Made by a program: the position numbers and the translations under genes. From assembly GCA_022495005.1 (NCBI GenBank), contig JAGYXB010000447.1, positions 496,001 to 560,000 of the forward strand: 64,000 nucleotides of DNA, written 5' to 3'. Shown here piece by piece: positions 12,091 through 24,887 of this stretch. Below the pieces are notes generated by a model. It saw only the letters and a program-made list of their open reading frames with translations, was not told where the DNA came from and did no database searches. Position 1 is the stretch's first letter. Each line of letters begins with the position of its first letter. This stretch comes from Rhyacophila brunnea (lineage: Eukaryota > Arthropoda > Insecta > Trichoptera > Rhyacophilidae).

Positions 12091-12574
12091 AAATGCGATG
12101 TCTTACTGAGGACATGAAGATCTCTCCGCATAGTTTTGGCTGTCAGTATTGTTTTAGCTTTGTTTTTTGAATTATATATAAATTATATGTAAAGTCATAT
12201 TTTATTAGTTTTTAGTTCACCGTTCTATTCTCCCCCATGGTCAATTTTTATTAGAATTTCTCACAGTAAAATTAGCCAAAGTACACTCGAGTGCCTTATG
12301 ACCTTAGTCTTGGGTATCTGCTCCTGAGACATTCACGGGCGAAATAAAACTACTGATGCTTTATTCCCACTTCATTAAGTTTGATTAAGAGTGTAATGTG
12401 GGGTAGGTTGATTTGGAGGGGTCTACTTTCGTGTTGTAACAATGTCATCTATATTTTTATATTTTTTACCAATATTCTCCAAATTTTTTCCTATATAATT
12501 CAACAACAATTTTCTTCACTTGTTTTAAGTTTCCTAACCTTTGAGGGTAGTGATTCATTATTATTATCAGTCTA

Positions 12575-12612
12575 TAATCGATATCAATCCACTGCTGGAC
12601 GAATGCCTCTTC
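12575..12612 (+). repeat. CCACTGCTGGACGAATGCCTC repeat word
   Basis: CAATCCACTGCTGGACGAATG matches a word that recurs in arthropod interspersed repeats (CCACTGCTGGACATAGGCCTC-like). It directly adjoins the TTAA element at 12640. Only this short piece is recognisable. Confidence 0.4.
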
Positions 12613-12639
12613 AAGCTCTTTTCATTTCTCTTGACGATT

Positions 12640-13177
12640 TTAAGGCGATACGATACATCAGTGAAACGGCAAATAATTTTCAACTATAGGCGCGACTAAA
12701 TTTTGGACTCGCTGCTATTTGGAGAGAGAACGTCGAGCTGGGAACACGTCAATTTGTTTCGTGATGGCGACGGGGGTATTAATTCTTAAATCGTGTAAAG
12801 ATGACTAAAAACGTTACCCATTTACTTTAAAAAGATAATATGTGTATGAATATATTATTATTGTTACTAATAGTACATACGTTAAAGTGCCCACCACCAC
12901 CCATCATATATGCACAGCCGTGGATATGCACGGCCGCTTTCTATGACGCTTTAAACCTGTCTGAAAGAAGTGATTTTAAGTGCTTATTCCGTCCCGAGAC
13001 GGAGTCGCACGGGAATGATGCTGCAACCATGCACAATAAACAGATCATTAAATGGACGCATTTTGGATTTATTTGACAAATTATATTTCGTTTGGCATGC
13101 ATCATTTGCACCCGCAACCCGCGCATCGCCTAGCCACGATCTTTTTAGACCGTGCCCCAACTGAGGTATAGCCTTAA
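12640..13177 (-). mobile_element. TTAA-bounded non-autonomous element, copy 1 (with internal insertion)
   Basis: Read on the - strand it starts TTAAGGCTATACCTCAG and ends at TTAA (CGCCTTAA). TTAA therefore stands at both ends, with a short imperfect inverted repeat GGCnATAC inside. It is homologous over its length to the two copies at 35049-35760: shared words include TAGTCATCTTTACACGAT and GTTGAAAATTATTTGCCG. It carries about 165 extra bases (roughly 12870-13035) absent from those copies, including two TATGCACnGCCG words. TTAA target sites are the hallmark of piggyBac-type transposons; no transposase is present. Confidence 0.7.
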
Positions 13178-14723
13178 ATTCTCATCAATTTCCGGTTGTA
13201 CTTACCAAATGACGTCCACTATAAATATGTCCGAGGCGTAGTTTGTAATTTTGTAAATATTCGTTACCATATTTTTACTTTATATCTGCATCAATATTTA
13301 TTTTAAATTATTTGAATATTGATATTGCATTTGGCCATCCGATTAGAAATCTTATAATTAGGTTATCTACTTGTCTCTATATTTATTTATAATATCTATA
13401 TTAAATGATACACAGTTTTGTCAAAACTAAAAATGTTAATAATGGTAAATAATTATAAATAATATTTTTGTTGTTTCCACAATAGTCCGCATCCAAATGT
13501 TTCTCGCTGTAACATATGTTTATTATTAGCAAAATGTTCTACAAAGTAATTACCATTTCAAAGTGTTTTAGTGATTGAGGTGCTCGCTGTATCGTAGACT
13601 ATAATAATATGTTGAACAAAGGATCAATCCCAATTCAGGAGATATATTTGAAGTTGGCATTTCGAGGAATGTAATTTATTAATATGTTACTAATAAAGGT
13701 ACCTTTGTATAATATTGACGTACATATTATTTACACATTTTAATTTAAATATAATTTTGACACAAACGCATTCTCACCTAATTTGTTAATTAAATTTTAA
13801 TTTTAAATTAATATCCCACCTATTTGTGATTGGTGTGACCTCCTTTCGCATCATTGATTTCCTACACTAAGCATATACAACCAATTTAGTATCCATAAAC
13901 CGCACATAAATAAGATCTTTGATATTTTGATTTTGGTACATATACTACTTTTATTTACTCCGAGTAAATTCACAATACTAAACATATTGTGTTTAAATGA
14001 AACATAAAAGTTTGATTGAGAAAGATTTTTTTGTGATCATACGTAGGTATAGAGAAATAAAACATTTTTATTGACTTGTCAATCAAAATCACACATCACA
14101 CAAGTTTATTTAGCTTCCATAAATCACAAATAAAAACTTTTCTACAGATTGAAAAAACATGAATATGAGCTTATAAGTTATTTTTAGTACCCATGCATAC
14201 AGTATATAAGTAAAAAAAAGGCTCGGTATTTTTTCCAAAGAATATCGTTTGGGGCACTTATCTCGTGCACGGATAAGTAATACTTGACATTTGGTTAGGA
14301 CATGAAAATCTTTTGTAATTCAATATTCATACATAAGAAGAGATATTTTTTTTTGGACCTTTTATTTTACTGATCCTTATCTACCTACAAATAGTTTTTT
14401 TGTCAATAATTCAAATAAACTTTTTTTAATAAACTTGAAGTTTGTATTTTATATTTGAAGACTTGAAGCAGGTATTATTATAGTTGAACATGGTAAAGTG
14501 CCATTTCAGTGCGGAACGCAGGGCAAAAAACATCGTTAATTTTTATTTTATTCTATATTATATTCTGCAAAAAATCAATATTAAAAATAATTTTCCAGAT
14601 CGGAAACAAGTAAACAGTATTAAAACTATTTATTTAATATGTTGTTAAAATTTAGTAGCAGATTTGCAGGTTATCCGTCTCGTGCAAATTTCATTGTATG
14701 TAAATGGTGCGCGCACAATTATT

Positions 14724-14989
14724 ATATATCGTCCCTGTTATGGCAGAACACACTAACTGGAGAATACTAGTTTTGAGTAATTTGTCTTTGAAGTTGTTAA
14801 AATGTTTGAAATGGTCTATAATGTGAGTTCACTAAGTAATCGTAAAAAGGATGACTTTAAAATAAAGACTGTTTATTTATTAAGAAGGTTTCCAGACGGT
14901 AATGTTTGAAATAAGGAACATTTTGGTATAACTAACTCAAATGTCATTTTTTCGAATTAGTGTCTTCTGCCAGAACAGTGACGATATAT
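14724..14989. mobile_element. MITE-like element with about 37-bp inverted ends
   Basis: The left end ATATATCGTCCCTGTTATGG and the following CAGAACACACTAACTGG are mirrored at 14953-14989 (AATTAGTGTCTTCTGCCAGA, then ACAGTGACGATATAT) with a few mismatches. The interior has no protein-like frame. This is consistent with a TA-targeting MITE. The superfamily is not assigned. Confidence 0.6.
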
Positions 14990-15857
14990 TACTCGTACAC
15001 TAATCGCTAATATTATTTCCAATTTTTCCAGCAAGAAAAAAAATCTTGTAGAATTCTTTAGATGTACCCAAATATAGTATTATTATATAGGTACCTAGAT
15101 ATTGTCAGTGAGATATTATGTTTATGAAAAAAATGTAGGTACTCTAAAATAATAAAGTAAAAGAATGATAATAATAATATGTACAATAATACATAAACAT
15201 AATAATAAAATAAAAAGTGTGTTTATATTGTATTGTGTGTTAATAGATTACTATACAACATAATATTATTATTTTACGATGCGACGATAAGGCTCACCTG
15301 TATAGTTTTCACACCTGTTTTGGCCTTGCCGTAAATCTGAGCACTACCCTAGAAAGCTGCGTACAACACAACACGATTATTACAAGTCTCACAGTGGAGT
15401 TTTTTTGAAGAAACGGAGCAAAAAAAAGAAAATAAATTTCAAGTTGAGTTAAATAAAAATAATATTTATATAAACACCAATAATCTTTTAATTGAACTAG
15501 TGTTTACGTGGTAGAACTCCAGTATAATACTTTTGAAACAAAGTTATTTGTGCTAATTCTACTTCAAAAATATACCTTACTTTGTCTTAAAACCATAACA
15601 ATATTCTACAATTCAATTTTTAAATATGGTACCTACTTCTCTTGGAACCAACCATTTTTTTTTAAATACTTATTTTTATTGAACCTTTATTTTTAATTAA
15701 TCAACTCTAAGCTAAATTATATTAAAAATCTGCATACTTATGTTTTATTACGATTTTTTTCATTAGTGTAAAGACAATTAATATTATTGCAAATATAATA
15801 TTATAATTATCTTGAATTTCACAAATTTTGGAATTTAATATAGTAAAGTTAATTTAG

Positions 15858-15960
15858 CCCCCCCCACATTGCCTTAGTGGGTAGAATGGTCATATTTATA
15901 TAAATCATCCGGAGCTGTGGGTTTAAGCCAACGTGAGGTCAAATGAATATTTTTTACTGT
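15858..15960 (+). mobile_element. Possible degenerate tRNA-derived SINE head
   Basis: TTAGTGGGTAGAATGGTC resembles an A box region, and GTGGGTTTAAGCC, about 35 bases on, resembles a B box. The body after it is not recognised. This is weak and based on promoter-like words only. Confidence 0.3.
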
Positions 15961-16289
15961 AATGTATAAGGACTCAATCGGATGGGCGAATAGCAAACAA
16001 CCATTAGGTTAATTTGGTAATACAACTTATATGTACTGTGTGAAAGCCGATATGCCAAGAAGTAAATATGGTATTTTGACTTTCCACTTAGGATTATGCT
16101 TTTAAAATAAAGAATCATGTAATTAATGCTTGTACAGTACCTAATGTTTTTAACCAACTTATTAACTAAAGTAAATCCTTTAACTAACTCTATATTTATT
16201 TATAAACCACTACTTTTATTCAATGAATAATTCACAAGATTTGAGAATGTATCCATTTCTATATATTTTTTGTAAATATTTTTTTTTCG

Positions 16290-16660
16290 ACCATGTCCAA
16301 AATTCTAATAGAAGCATATGGGTCTCCACAGAGTAGAGGTTTGTATTAACACATTATGTTTTTTATGAGAAATGGATGTCAGCCACTTACTCAACCTATT
16401 AGGTCCATACCCTGACCCACACACACATTGAAAAACAATATAGTTATCTTAGTTAGTTACCTACTTGCCAGACTCAGGATTTGAACCTGGGACCTACGGC
16501 GTTATAGTTCAACTCATTCATTCGCTGCTGACCAAATAATGACTTTTTAATTACCACCTTTAAAATGCACGTTAATTACATCGATCGGCTGCCAGGTCAT
16601 TACGCGCCAGGTGTGTCTTCAGCGTACAAAGTATTAACCCGCGCGGCCACCGTGCAATAT
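16290..16660 (-). mobile_element. tRNA-derived SINE family A, reverse copy with a nested insertion
   Basis: On the - strand the head CACGGTGGCCGCGCGGG is separated from the rest of the head (GTCCCAGGTTCAAATCC) by about 120 foreign bases. The body and the 3' end (GACCATGTCC on the + strand) then follow in the same order as in the copy at 8112-8372. The foreign part (about 16515-16634) is homologous to 50066-50181. Confidence 0.8.
16515..16634. mobile_element. Short repeat nested in a SINE (family B), copy 1
   Basis: It interrupts the tRNA-like head of the surrounding SINE. TGCTGACC, CTTTTTAATTACCACCTTTA, GTCATTACGCG and a TATTAA end are found in the same order at 50066-50181. The two copies define a separate short element of about 120 bp. 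No coding capacity is present. Confidence 0.65.
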
Positions 16661-16914
16661 TGACCATACATAATTTTAAAACATCTCATGCATATATTTT
16701 CCTACTAGAAACAAATCCATTTTACAAAAAAATACGACACCCGACGGAAATTAAAAATCTAACCGCTAGATTTTCATTAGTGTTCTTTGCAATTAAGCTG
16801 CGGGCATCCTAATTAATTACGATAACTTTAACTAGTGCTTCTTACGTAAAATGATCATCAAATTACGTTAATAATATTGGCTATTGGTTTCTGTGTATTA
16901 AATTAATTAAGGTC

Positions 16915-17135
16915 GGCACAGTGCAGTGACATTTTCCCTTAACACGCACGCTCGTGTAAGAAGTATTCGAAGCCGGTCAACCCTTACGTCCCAAAAGGAT
17001 TACCCACACATCCTGCGGCGAGATTTTTCTTCGGTTCCCACCACCAGCCGTCTCCAACTAATCCGCAGACAAGCCAATACTCTACTTCTTCTTTGCCTTT
17101 GGTATTATACGGATAGGATATCTACTTAACGTAAA
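16915..17135. other. GC-richer anonymous segment
   Basis: Less AT-rich than its surroundings. It has a 67-codon open frame on the + strand, rich in arginine and serine, that matches no family I know. Words such as CTTCTTCTTTGCC and CCCAAAAGGATTACC suggest an old repeat fragment. Not called as a gene. Confidence 0.3.
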
Positions 17136-17344
17136 ACGAGTTGCCGGCGTTTGAAGAGCACTATGCTCTAAAATCACGGTTCATTGGATATATGAAATCT
17201 GGGCGTTTTATAGACACGACTTAGAAGTTTGCTATTTTTACTTCGTTTTTTGAAAATAAACTCTAAAGAGTATCTTTTACAAGTACCTATATGTTATGAA
17301 TAGCCAATATTTCTAAATTATTATTATATGGCTTTTAAATGTGA

Positions 17345-17545
17345 GTGCCCACGAAGGTCGAGCTGCTTAAGCGTCAATTTATAATATCGTGGCTCCCAGA
17401 TTCGAATCCCAGGTGTGGAAAATACATCATTTTTTTAAAATTAACTAGTGGCTAACATCCATTTTTCGTAGAAAAATCTGTTAATACAACGTGCACCCCG
17501 TGAAGACTCATATGATCCTCTCGAGGATCAAACATGGTGAAGTAA
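17345..17545 (+). mobile_element. tRNA-derived SINE family A, diverged copy
   Basis: It has B-box-like AGATTCGAATCCCAGG near 17398, then GTGGCTAACATCCATTTTTCGTA, then CATATGATCCTC with GATCAAACATGG. This is the same order as in the copy at 8112-8372 but more diverged. It ends in a short GTAAGTAAGTGA repeat instead of poly-A. Confidence 0.75.
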
Positions 17546-20279
17546 GTAAGTGAGTATTTCCCTTGGAATATCTTATGAGGAGATTACGAAACTGGCGAGA
17601 ACTCACCATTACAAATATTTGAATGATAATTTTATCATCAAATTTGTGTACTATTTGCAAATAGTGCGCACTTTAAAATTTAACCAAACTTGTTTTGGTC
17701 ATGTTATATTCTTCATAATTATGTCTCAGTATCTAAGTCTCGCCGATGTATTATCATATTGGTAGCAATGCCTGCTTAATATTTTGTACTAACAATATTT
17801 TTTCAATTAGAAATTTTTGTTAAATAATTTTACATTTATCATTTGCATTCTGTTCTGTTGCAGATGTTGTTTGTACTATTAACATAATATATATCAGTAT
17901 TATATTACTTCTAAAATAATATAGTATTCCTGTTGTAATATAAATTATATGGCGAATCGTCCTCTTTTTTATTTTGGACAGCAACGTTAATAACTTCACA
18001 AATGCACAGCACGTGTCACTGTTTTTCAAAGTCCTAGGGCAAACCATATTACACGAGTCAATACTTAGTCCGAATTCTTAGGCGTAGCTTTCCACAAGAG
18101 GGTCTACCTTTAAATATGGGAAAATCAGTATTCGCCCTGAGTTTTGATGTTAACTGATATAAATAAAGGGCAGATCGTAAACTAAAGTACGTTTCCACTC
18201 CGATGCTAAAGATATCACCACAATATTTTTTAAATCTCATGGAACTACATATGTACTAATATCATCATGTATAATTATTAAAAAATATTTTTAAGTATTG
18301 ATCAATCTTAAAAAGGTATGGTTAGTCCATTATTTGTTGAAAAATACTTTTACTAACCACTACTAAACAGTAATATAATAAATAATGTTTACCAGCAAAC
18401 CATGTATATATATTAATAATATTAATACTTTTCTTCCTAGGTACTCCTAAAGAGGACAGGTTAAGATAGAGTTATCACATTGCCTTGGTAGCTGGCAAAA
18501 TTTTTGAGGAAAAAGATAATAATAGAATCAAGACACGATATTTAGCAGCGTAGACATGGTTTATTCATTTACTTGACGTAATAAAAGTCATAAAAATGAT
18601 TGAGTTAAACATATTACGTCAAATTATCTATCTCTGCGGGTGAATATAACGTCAAACGGAAGCAACCCATGAAGAAAGGGATGCCCGAATGTCTGAAGAA
18701 GTTTCTTTAATTTTAAACAAAAAAAAAAGATTGCAGAGTTAAAGATGGAGCGTCATGATGAATGGAGAACGAGTTACCAGCTAAAACCATATTTGTACCG
18801 TCGCAGCATCCTGATGTCTCTAGTTGATAATAATATTTATGTAATAACAGTGTATGTAATATAACTATATAAACGTAAAGCTATATAAGTCTCAGATGAG
18901 ACTTCGTAACTTAATAAAAAAAATAGAACACACAGAATCTTAAATTAAAACAAAAAACCATTATTAATAATTAGGTTATTTTGTATTTCTTTTAGATAAT
19001 GGCAACTTCTATTTTTTATGCGATGGTACAACATTTTTTTCTATATGGTGGACATATTATTTCTACATAAAAAAAGTGCATATATCTAATTTGACTAATT
19101 TACATTTAATACTAATTATTATTAAGTCTTTATTAATATCTTAAAAATAACATATGACGAAGTAAGTATATTTTTCTCAACAAACCCATAATAATAGTAA
19201 ATTAAGATTTATGAAAGCTTTACTACAAACAATAGTATTTAAAAAAAAAAATTTTAGTAGAGAATAAATAAAATAAATCACCATAGAGGTTAAAAACGAC
19301 GGACGTCCGGATTGATAGTTTAGTCAGAAATCGGGACACAGTAATGATAAATAATAAGAGAGCGATGCAATGGCATATTATAGGTACAGTCAAAAAGTGC
19401 AACCGTAACAACAAGCACATTTGCTTGCCAATGTCCTGCGAATTAGAAGAAATTTCATCTGCGTACGTTCAATATTAAATTGGTCCATCGTATTTTTGCT
19501 CCACTTGTATACCAGTCAATTCTAAGTAAAAATACATTAAATATATATTTAAAAAAAAACACAATACGTATTAGGTACTAGGTACCCACTAATTCCTCAT
19601 TGATGATTAATCAACAAGATGAGTTTCATTCGCTATAATAAGACTTGTCAACGGTCAGTTGACAATGTCGCATTGAAGCCTGAACTGGTTGTGATAATTA
19701 ATAAATAAAGTGAAATGAGTACCACATACTGCCTTTATTTTGATTTTAATTAACACTAAGCACTTAGTAGCCCGATTCAAGTTAACAACATCATACAATT
19801 TACAATACGGTTAAATTTGCTTATTTAATCCCGGTAAAAGCAACAGGCATAAACATGACGTAACTAATTATTTTTACCGAGTGAGCCACAGAAAATTTTT
19901 TCACTTTATCTCAACAACCAATTAAAATGGTGTATCCACATTCATTTTAATAATGAGCTCTGGTCTACAAAATACGTAAAGTGAAGTTAATTTTATTGAG
20001 ATCTGTTATTAGATTTTCATTCAAAAAACTCGGCGCTTGGGCCCCCTGAGCCCCTCAGATGATGCTTACTTAATTAAACCCTGATGAAACATGGAACATG
20101 CTTTAGCGTGTTGGCTGCCGACTATCTGATTTTCTGCCTACTAAATCTCTGAATGCTGGTTTTCCAAATTCGAAAGAAAATTTATTTGTGAAAGTAACCG
20201 AATCCAAAGGATCCAAACAATTTAATTTTTATGAAAATTAAAATTTATGAACAAGTAATGGACAATATGGGTTTATGAT

Positions 20280-21260
20280 AGCTGAAATACGTGAAGTTTA
20301 AAAATGAATTTTGTCGATGTGGCGAGCGAAGAACAAATCGATGCACGACCCACCACGAGTAGTCGAGAGAGCCGGATTCATTATCAACCTTATCTGATTC
20401 CATACGAATTTTTTGAAGCCGCGAATTGAGAATTTCCAAAAGCTCGGCTCCAATCATAACTATGAAAACGATATCGATGTTTTTGACTCCACTGCGAAAT
20501 GAATTCAAAGATTCAATAGATAACCCGTGATCCGTTCTGGACATTCTGGACAACGAGATTCGAAAAGCCGAATGTACAGTAGTAGTTCCATTGATAGCAG
20601 TAGCCGCTTTACCAGTGGATGCACAAGCGACATAATATGAATTGTAAGCAAAATTATGGTGTTGACTAAATCTCTTGTACGTATTCATCTAAAGTTTTTC
20701 CACAACCCGCAGGCCCAGTTAAAAATATCTGAAGGGGTTGAATCGCTTCCAATATCAACTCTCGTTGCTCTTTATTTGTCATTCTCATCTCTCGGCAGTA
20801 TTCTTCAGACGACCGTACATTCTCTCGTTTTCGAATACCGAAGGATCATTCTGATATCCGCAGTAATTTTATGTCATCGTTGTTGGCCGAAAGAGACTGC
20901 AAAAAGTTGTTCAAAACTTGTTTGCTTTTCGCGTAATTGTCTTGTTGTGAGCCTCATTTTGATCGTAAGTTCCGGTAAACAATTATTGTTTACAATATTC
21001 CATTGTTTTATCAATATCTATGCCGAATTAAAACTCTTTTCGTCGATTTAAAATGGTATCTTCGATGGCGTTGTCAATACTCAAGAATAAATGTTCCCAT
21101 CTTGAATATCAATCCCTTCATTGAAGAAAAAATAGTGTTAAGTATCCATTTCTCGTTTGTATTCCGTCACATCCCCCATGTCATACTGCCGCGATATGAT
21201 CACTCGGGGAGTATAATCACTCAGTGCATAATGACTAATTAGTTTTTTAGTTTTCTAATA
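20280..21260 (-). pseudogene. Helitron-type PIF1 helicase remnant, broken
   Basis: Read on the - strand, the pieces in order match a PIF1-like helicase as carried by Helitron rolling-circle transposons. MRMTNKEQRELILEAIQPLQ is followed by the Walker A loop GPAGCGKT (20690-20716). After a frame shift come ACASTGKAATAINGTT, FRISLSRMSR and MIGAELLEILNSRL. The acidic Walker B residues expected before MIGAELLE (usually DEVSMIG) are missing, apparently by a small deletion. Past SRLQKI the frame degrades. The frame shift just after Walker A, several stops upstream (about 20840-21240) and the lost Walker B motif show it is not functional. It lies antisense inside the Cad96Ca intron. Helitron ends (TC..CTRR with hairpin) were not identified. 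Confidence 0.8.
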
Positions 21261-21465
21261 CTTGGATACAAAATGCGCCAACGTTACTTCCGCCAAAGTA
21301 TCGCGTGGTCGTCGCTCGTATTTGTATTTTATTTTATCCCGAATAGCAAACTTGATATTCAATTTATTTCTTCTTTAACACATTACATATGGATTGACGA
21401 CATATTAAATATTATAAGAATATACTGAAACTTTTTAATAAATACGAAAATTGCAAATATATTCA

Positions 21466-21525
21466 AATTACTCTGCGGACCACCAAAATTTTCTCACGGA
21501 CCACCGATTGGGGACCACTGGGCTA
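21466..21525. mobile_element. hAT-like terminal fragment
   Basis: GGGGACCACTG at the right end reads CAGTGGTCCCC on the other strand, a familiar hAT-type terminus. It is preceded by the repeated word CGGACCACC (twice, 20 bp apart). The matching opposite end was not found nearby, so this is probably a truncated or older element, next to the Helitron remnant. Confidence 0.45.
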
Positions 21526-24500
21526 AGTACTGAACGTAAAATGAAAAATAATCGGGGCGCGCAAGTAATCGAGGTGAGGTTTTTCTAGGTCTATTTCTCG
21601 TAACGCTTTTGCATTGGAGGCCATCAGTAAAACATGTTCCATGTTAAAATGTCATGGAAGGTAAGGTCGACAATTATTAATGTCTAAATTATGAATAAAA
21701 AACGTAATACAATGGGTTTCTAAAATATGTCTCTAAATAGTTTTGCAGTTATCTCTCATGTAGCCCGATTGAAAGCAATATATTTTAAAAGCTTGCCTTT
21801 AACGGAAACATCGAAGATTGACGAGGGAGGTCACCTATATGGTGGTCTAACTAAGTGAAGGATGCTACGGGTCTCTCAATACCTTAGATCTGCAGATAGC
21901 AAAATGCAGGGATAGTTGGAGAGACATAAAAATAAATTTGAGAGAAGTCACGGTCCTCATAAGTGACAGGCACAAAAAAGATACGTTTTATTAAATCGAC
22001 TACGTTATTCTCTAAGCGTATAAACTCATTTTATTCCTTGTTCGTTAAATATAAGACTTTTTGACTTACATAACTCAAAGATTTTTTGTTTTACATGTAG
22101 ATTGTAGAATATTGGACAATGGTACTCACTATAACTATAAATATCACTTATTATTAATTAATCCAAACAACGCTAAGGAATTGAATTATGATTATAAAAA
22201 TATCGTTATTGCTGTGTATTGTGCAAAATATTACCCAGGTTTCAAATTAAATTGTAAGTAGGTATTGTACTGTAGGTATTTACCGTTGAGGTTAAATATA
22301 ATTTTGTTATATTTAAAGAACAACACTTACACAAACATGCTTTTATAAAAATAATTGCTCTTTTATAAAAACAAAAAGGTACTCTTTGTTTCTCTACTAA
22401 TTTGTTTTTTTAACAAGGCAAATAAATTATTATTCACTGTAATTTGTATGTTTACATTAAGTTTGTTTTTATTTTTAAGATTTTTAGGAAATAATAATAC
22501 ACAAAGGTAAAAAATACAGCAAAAATAAACTTATCTAGGTGAGTTTAATAGTTGAAGTCTAAAATTGGCTTTTAAGTTTTGAAAGTTTGGTGGCGCCCTG
22601 AATAACTAAAATACCTTACAGATAGGGTATATTGTTGTAAAACTTTGACTGAGAAATTTACGATTATTACCTACTAAACTAACAAACTTTTTCTATCAAT
22701 TAGTTTAGATAGGAAGATAGACGTGAAATTGTTTTATACACTCTTTTTAATATAAAAGGAATTCTCGTACTACGTAGTAAGATTTTTTAATACACTCAAC
22801 TTTATTAATAACAGTTTACTCTGGACTTCAAAATATGTAAAGTGTCGTTTCTGAAACCTAAAACTGAAGGTAATGTGAAAATAATCATAATTTTACTGCC
22901 AAAGTAAAAGTTTTATCGAAAGTGCACTTATAATAAAATTAAAGCCAATAAAATGTTATATTTATTCACAAAATTTAAACGCTGATTTTTAAAAATTGAC
23001 AGGTCCACATAATATGTTAACAAAATCAAACAACAAATTCATACGTCATAATATTTAATGTGTAATTTCACACCATATTTAATGACTATATTAGCATAAG
23101 ATTTTAAGAATAACAGACACCATTAAAATGATCCAATGTCCAATTTTATTTTACTTAGGTATATGTACCATTGAAAAAATGGTTTATCGGCATATTGTTT
23201 TAGTTTGAAAAAATTAGAAAAAAAATAGTTAAAACCAACTAATTTTATGCATTAACATACAAAAATTCATTTACCACACGTATTGAATTGTGATTTTTAA
23301 AAATAGAAATTATATATCGTAAAAGATGACAAAAAAATACAGCGGATTTTGTTTGTCCCATTTACTAAATATGTGAGCGTATACTGGGATACAGAGTATA
23401 TAGATATATACATATAAAGTTTTATTATTATTTAACTTGACGTATACAGGACAGCTGTTTTATTCTTCAGCATTCTTTCAAAAGCTACATAGTAAAATAA
23501 TATCTGCTTACGTTCTTTAAAGTTAGTATTTATACGTGACAGAACCGTTCGTTTTAATAAAACTAAATCTCCGTAGGAATTTGTCTTGAAACAGAAAACT
23601 TTCAACAAAAGAAAGTATCCTTTCATAAACACTGTAAATGAGACCCTTCCATTTCTATCTATTACTGGACAAAAAAGACTTGAAAAAGTGGAAAAAATAC
23701 TGCGAATTTTTCGTACCTACTTCAAATTTGTTTCTCTAGATCGATCGCGCTATCACGGAACTGTTTCTCTTATTTATGAGCCTATAAATACGTAAAGACA
23801 TAAAAAATGTTTAAAAAAACCTTCCTATTTGAAGATGAAGACTAACTATATAAAAGTGAAGCCGAAGAGGAATAGGTACCTACCTATTAATTTTCCGTAT
23901 TATTTATTTGCATTCTGCATATTACTGAAAGTGCTCGATGAGAAATCAATAATTGATGTTACTTTTTCGATTTTGTTTCAAAATATTAAGATAAATACGT
24001 ACGATATGCCGATATACAAATTCCGTATGGCTCAATTTGAATCTTGTGTGCTAATAAAAAATTCTCATCAATTATTGTTATTCATTAATAGAAATATTTA
24101 ATATACAGTAATAGAAGTACCTTTTCAAAAGTATTATAATGGATTTTTTAGTATCGTAAATATGTGTTGAACTATTTGTTATTCTTTATGTCAAGATGGC
24201 GAATTTATGTGACAATTATTAGACGTGTGAACGATTTTCAATTCGCATTGTGAATTTATTTTTTCTAGTGTAATTAAGTATCTATGTCAAAAGAGAACAA
24301 AGGCAATGGGAAAATGCATCACAAATTAACCAACTACTAACTTGGTACCAATTTTTTAAGATATTTTAGAATATATAAATAACAATAAATTAATATATTA
24401 TTTTAGATGATTTTTTTAAAGTTTTGGTAATTAAATACTTGCATTTTTGCAAAATTGTTTCTATAATAATCGAATAACGTGTATTTTTTATACTTTTATT

Positions 24501-24544
24501 TATTAATTAATATAACTACTGAATAAAAATATAATTAAAATTAA

Positions 24545-24665
24545 ATTCTACAAGTTTTTTTAAAAAGGTTTTTCGATAGCTATTTCGGTTGTAACACCAT
24601 TATCAAGACTATTCAGATAGGCCGTTTGCTTTTGCTTAAATACTATTTTTACGTATAGATAGAGA
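24545..24665 (-). repeat. Terminal repeat of a Penelope-like element, left copy
   Basis: Inverted partner of 25385-25503. Over about 115 bp the two agree at most positions, including CTATTTCGGTTGTAACACCA and AAGACTATTCAGATA. On the - strand (sense of the endonuclease frame) it contains TTGATAATGGTGTTACAACC followed by GAAAT, which resembles the CUGAUGA..GAAA core of a hammerhead ribozyme with two core deviations. Penelope-like elements are known to carry terminal repeats in direct or inverted order and hammerhead motifs within them. Confidence 0.7.
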
Positions 24666-24887
24666 CAGTATACATTTTCTTATTCGTTCAAACAATATTA
24701 TGACTTTATATACTTATTATTAATTTTAATATTATTAATACTTTGAAAACCCTAAGTTTGTTTTTATAAGATATCAAAATTTACAAAAATTATCAAAAGT
24801 AGGTACAGTGTTCGAGTGTTTTGGTTATTTATTGACTTTATTAATCAATTAAAATATTATTAGTATAATATTGTGTTAATCATGTGC

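Noticed and set aside
20656..21051. 131-codon + strand frame
   Set aside because: Antisense to the Helitron helicase remnant, whose motifs read on the - strand.
21830..21985. Possible LINE C-terminal fragment (RDSWRDIKINLREVTVL)
   Set aside because: Only one weak block; nothing before or after supports it.
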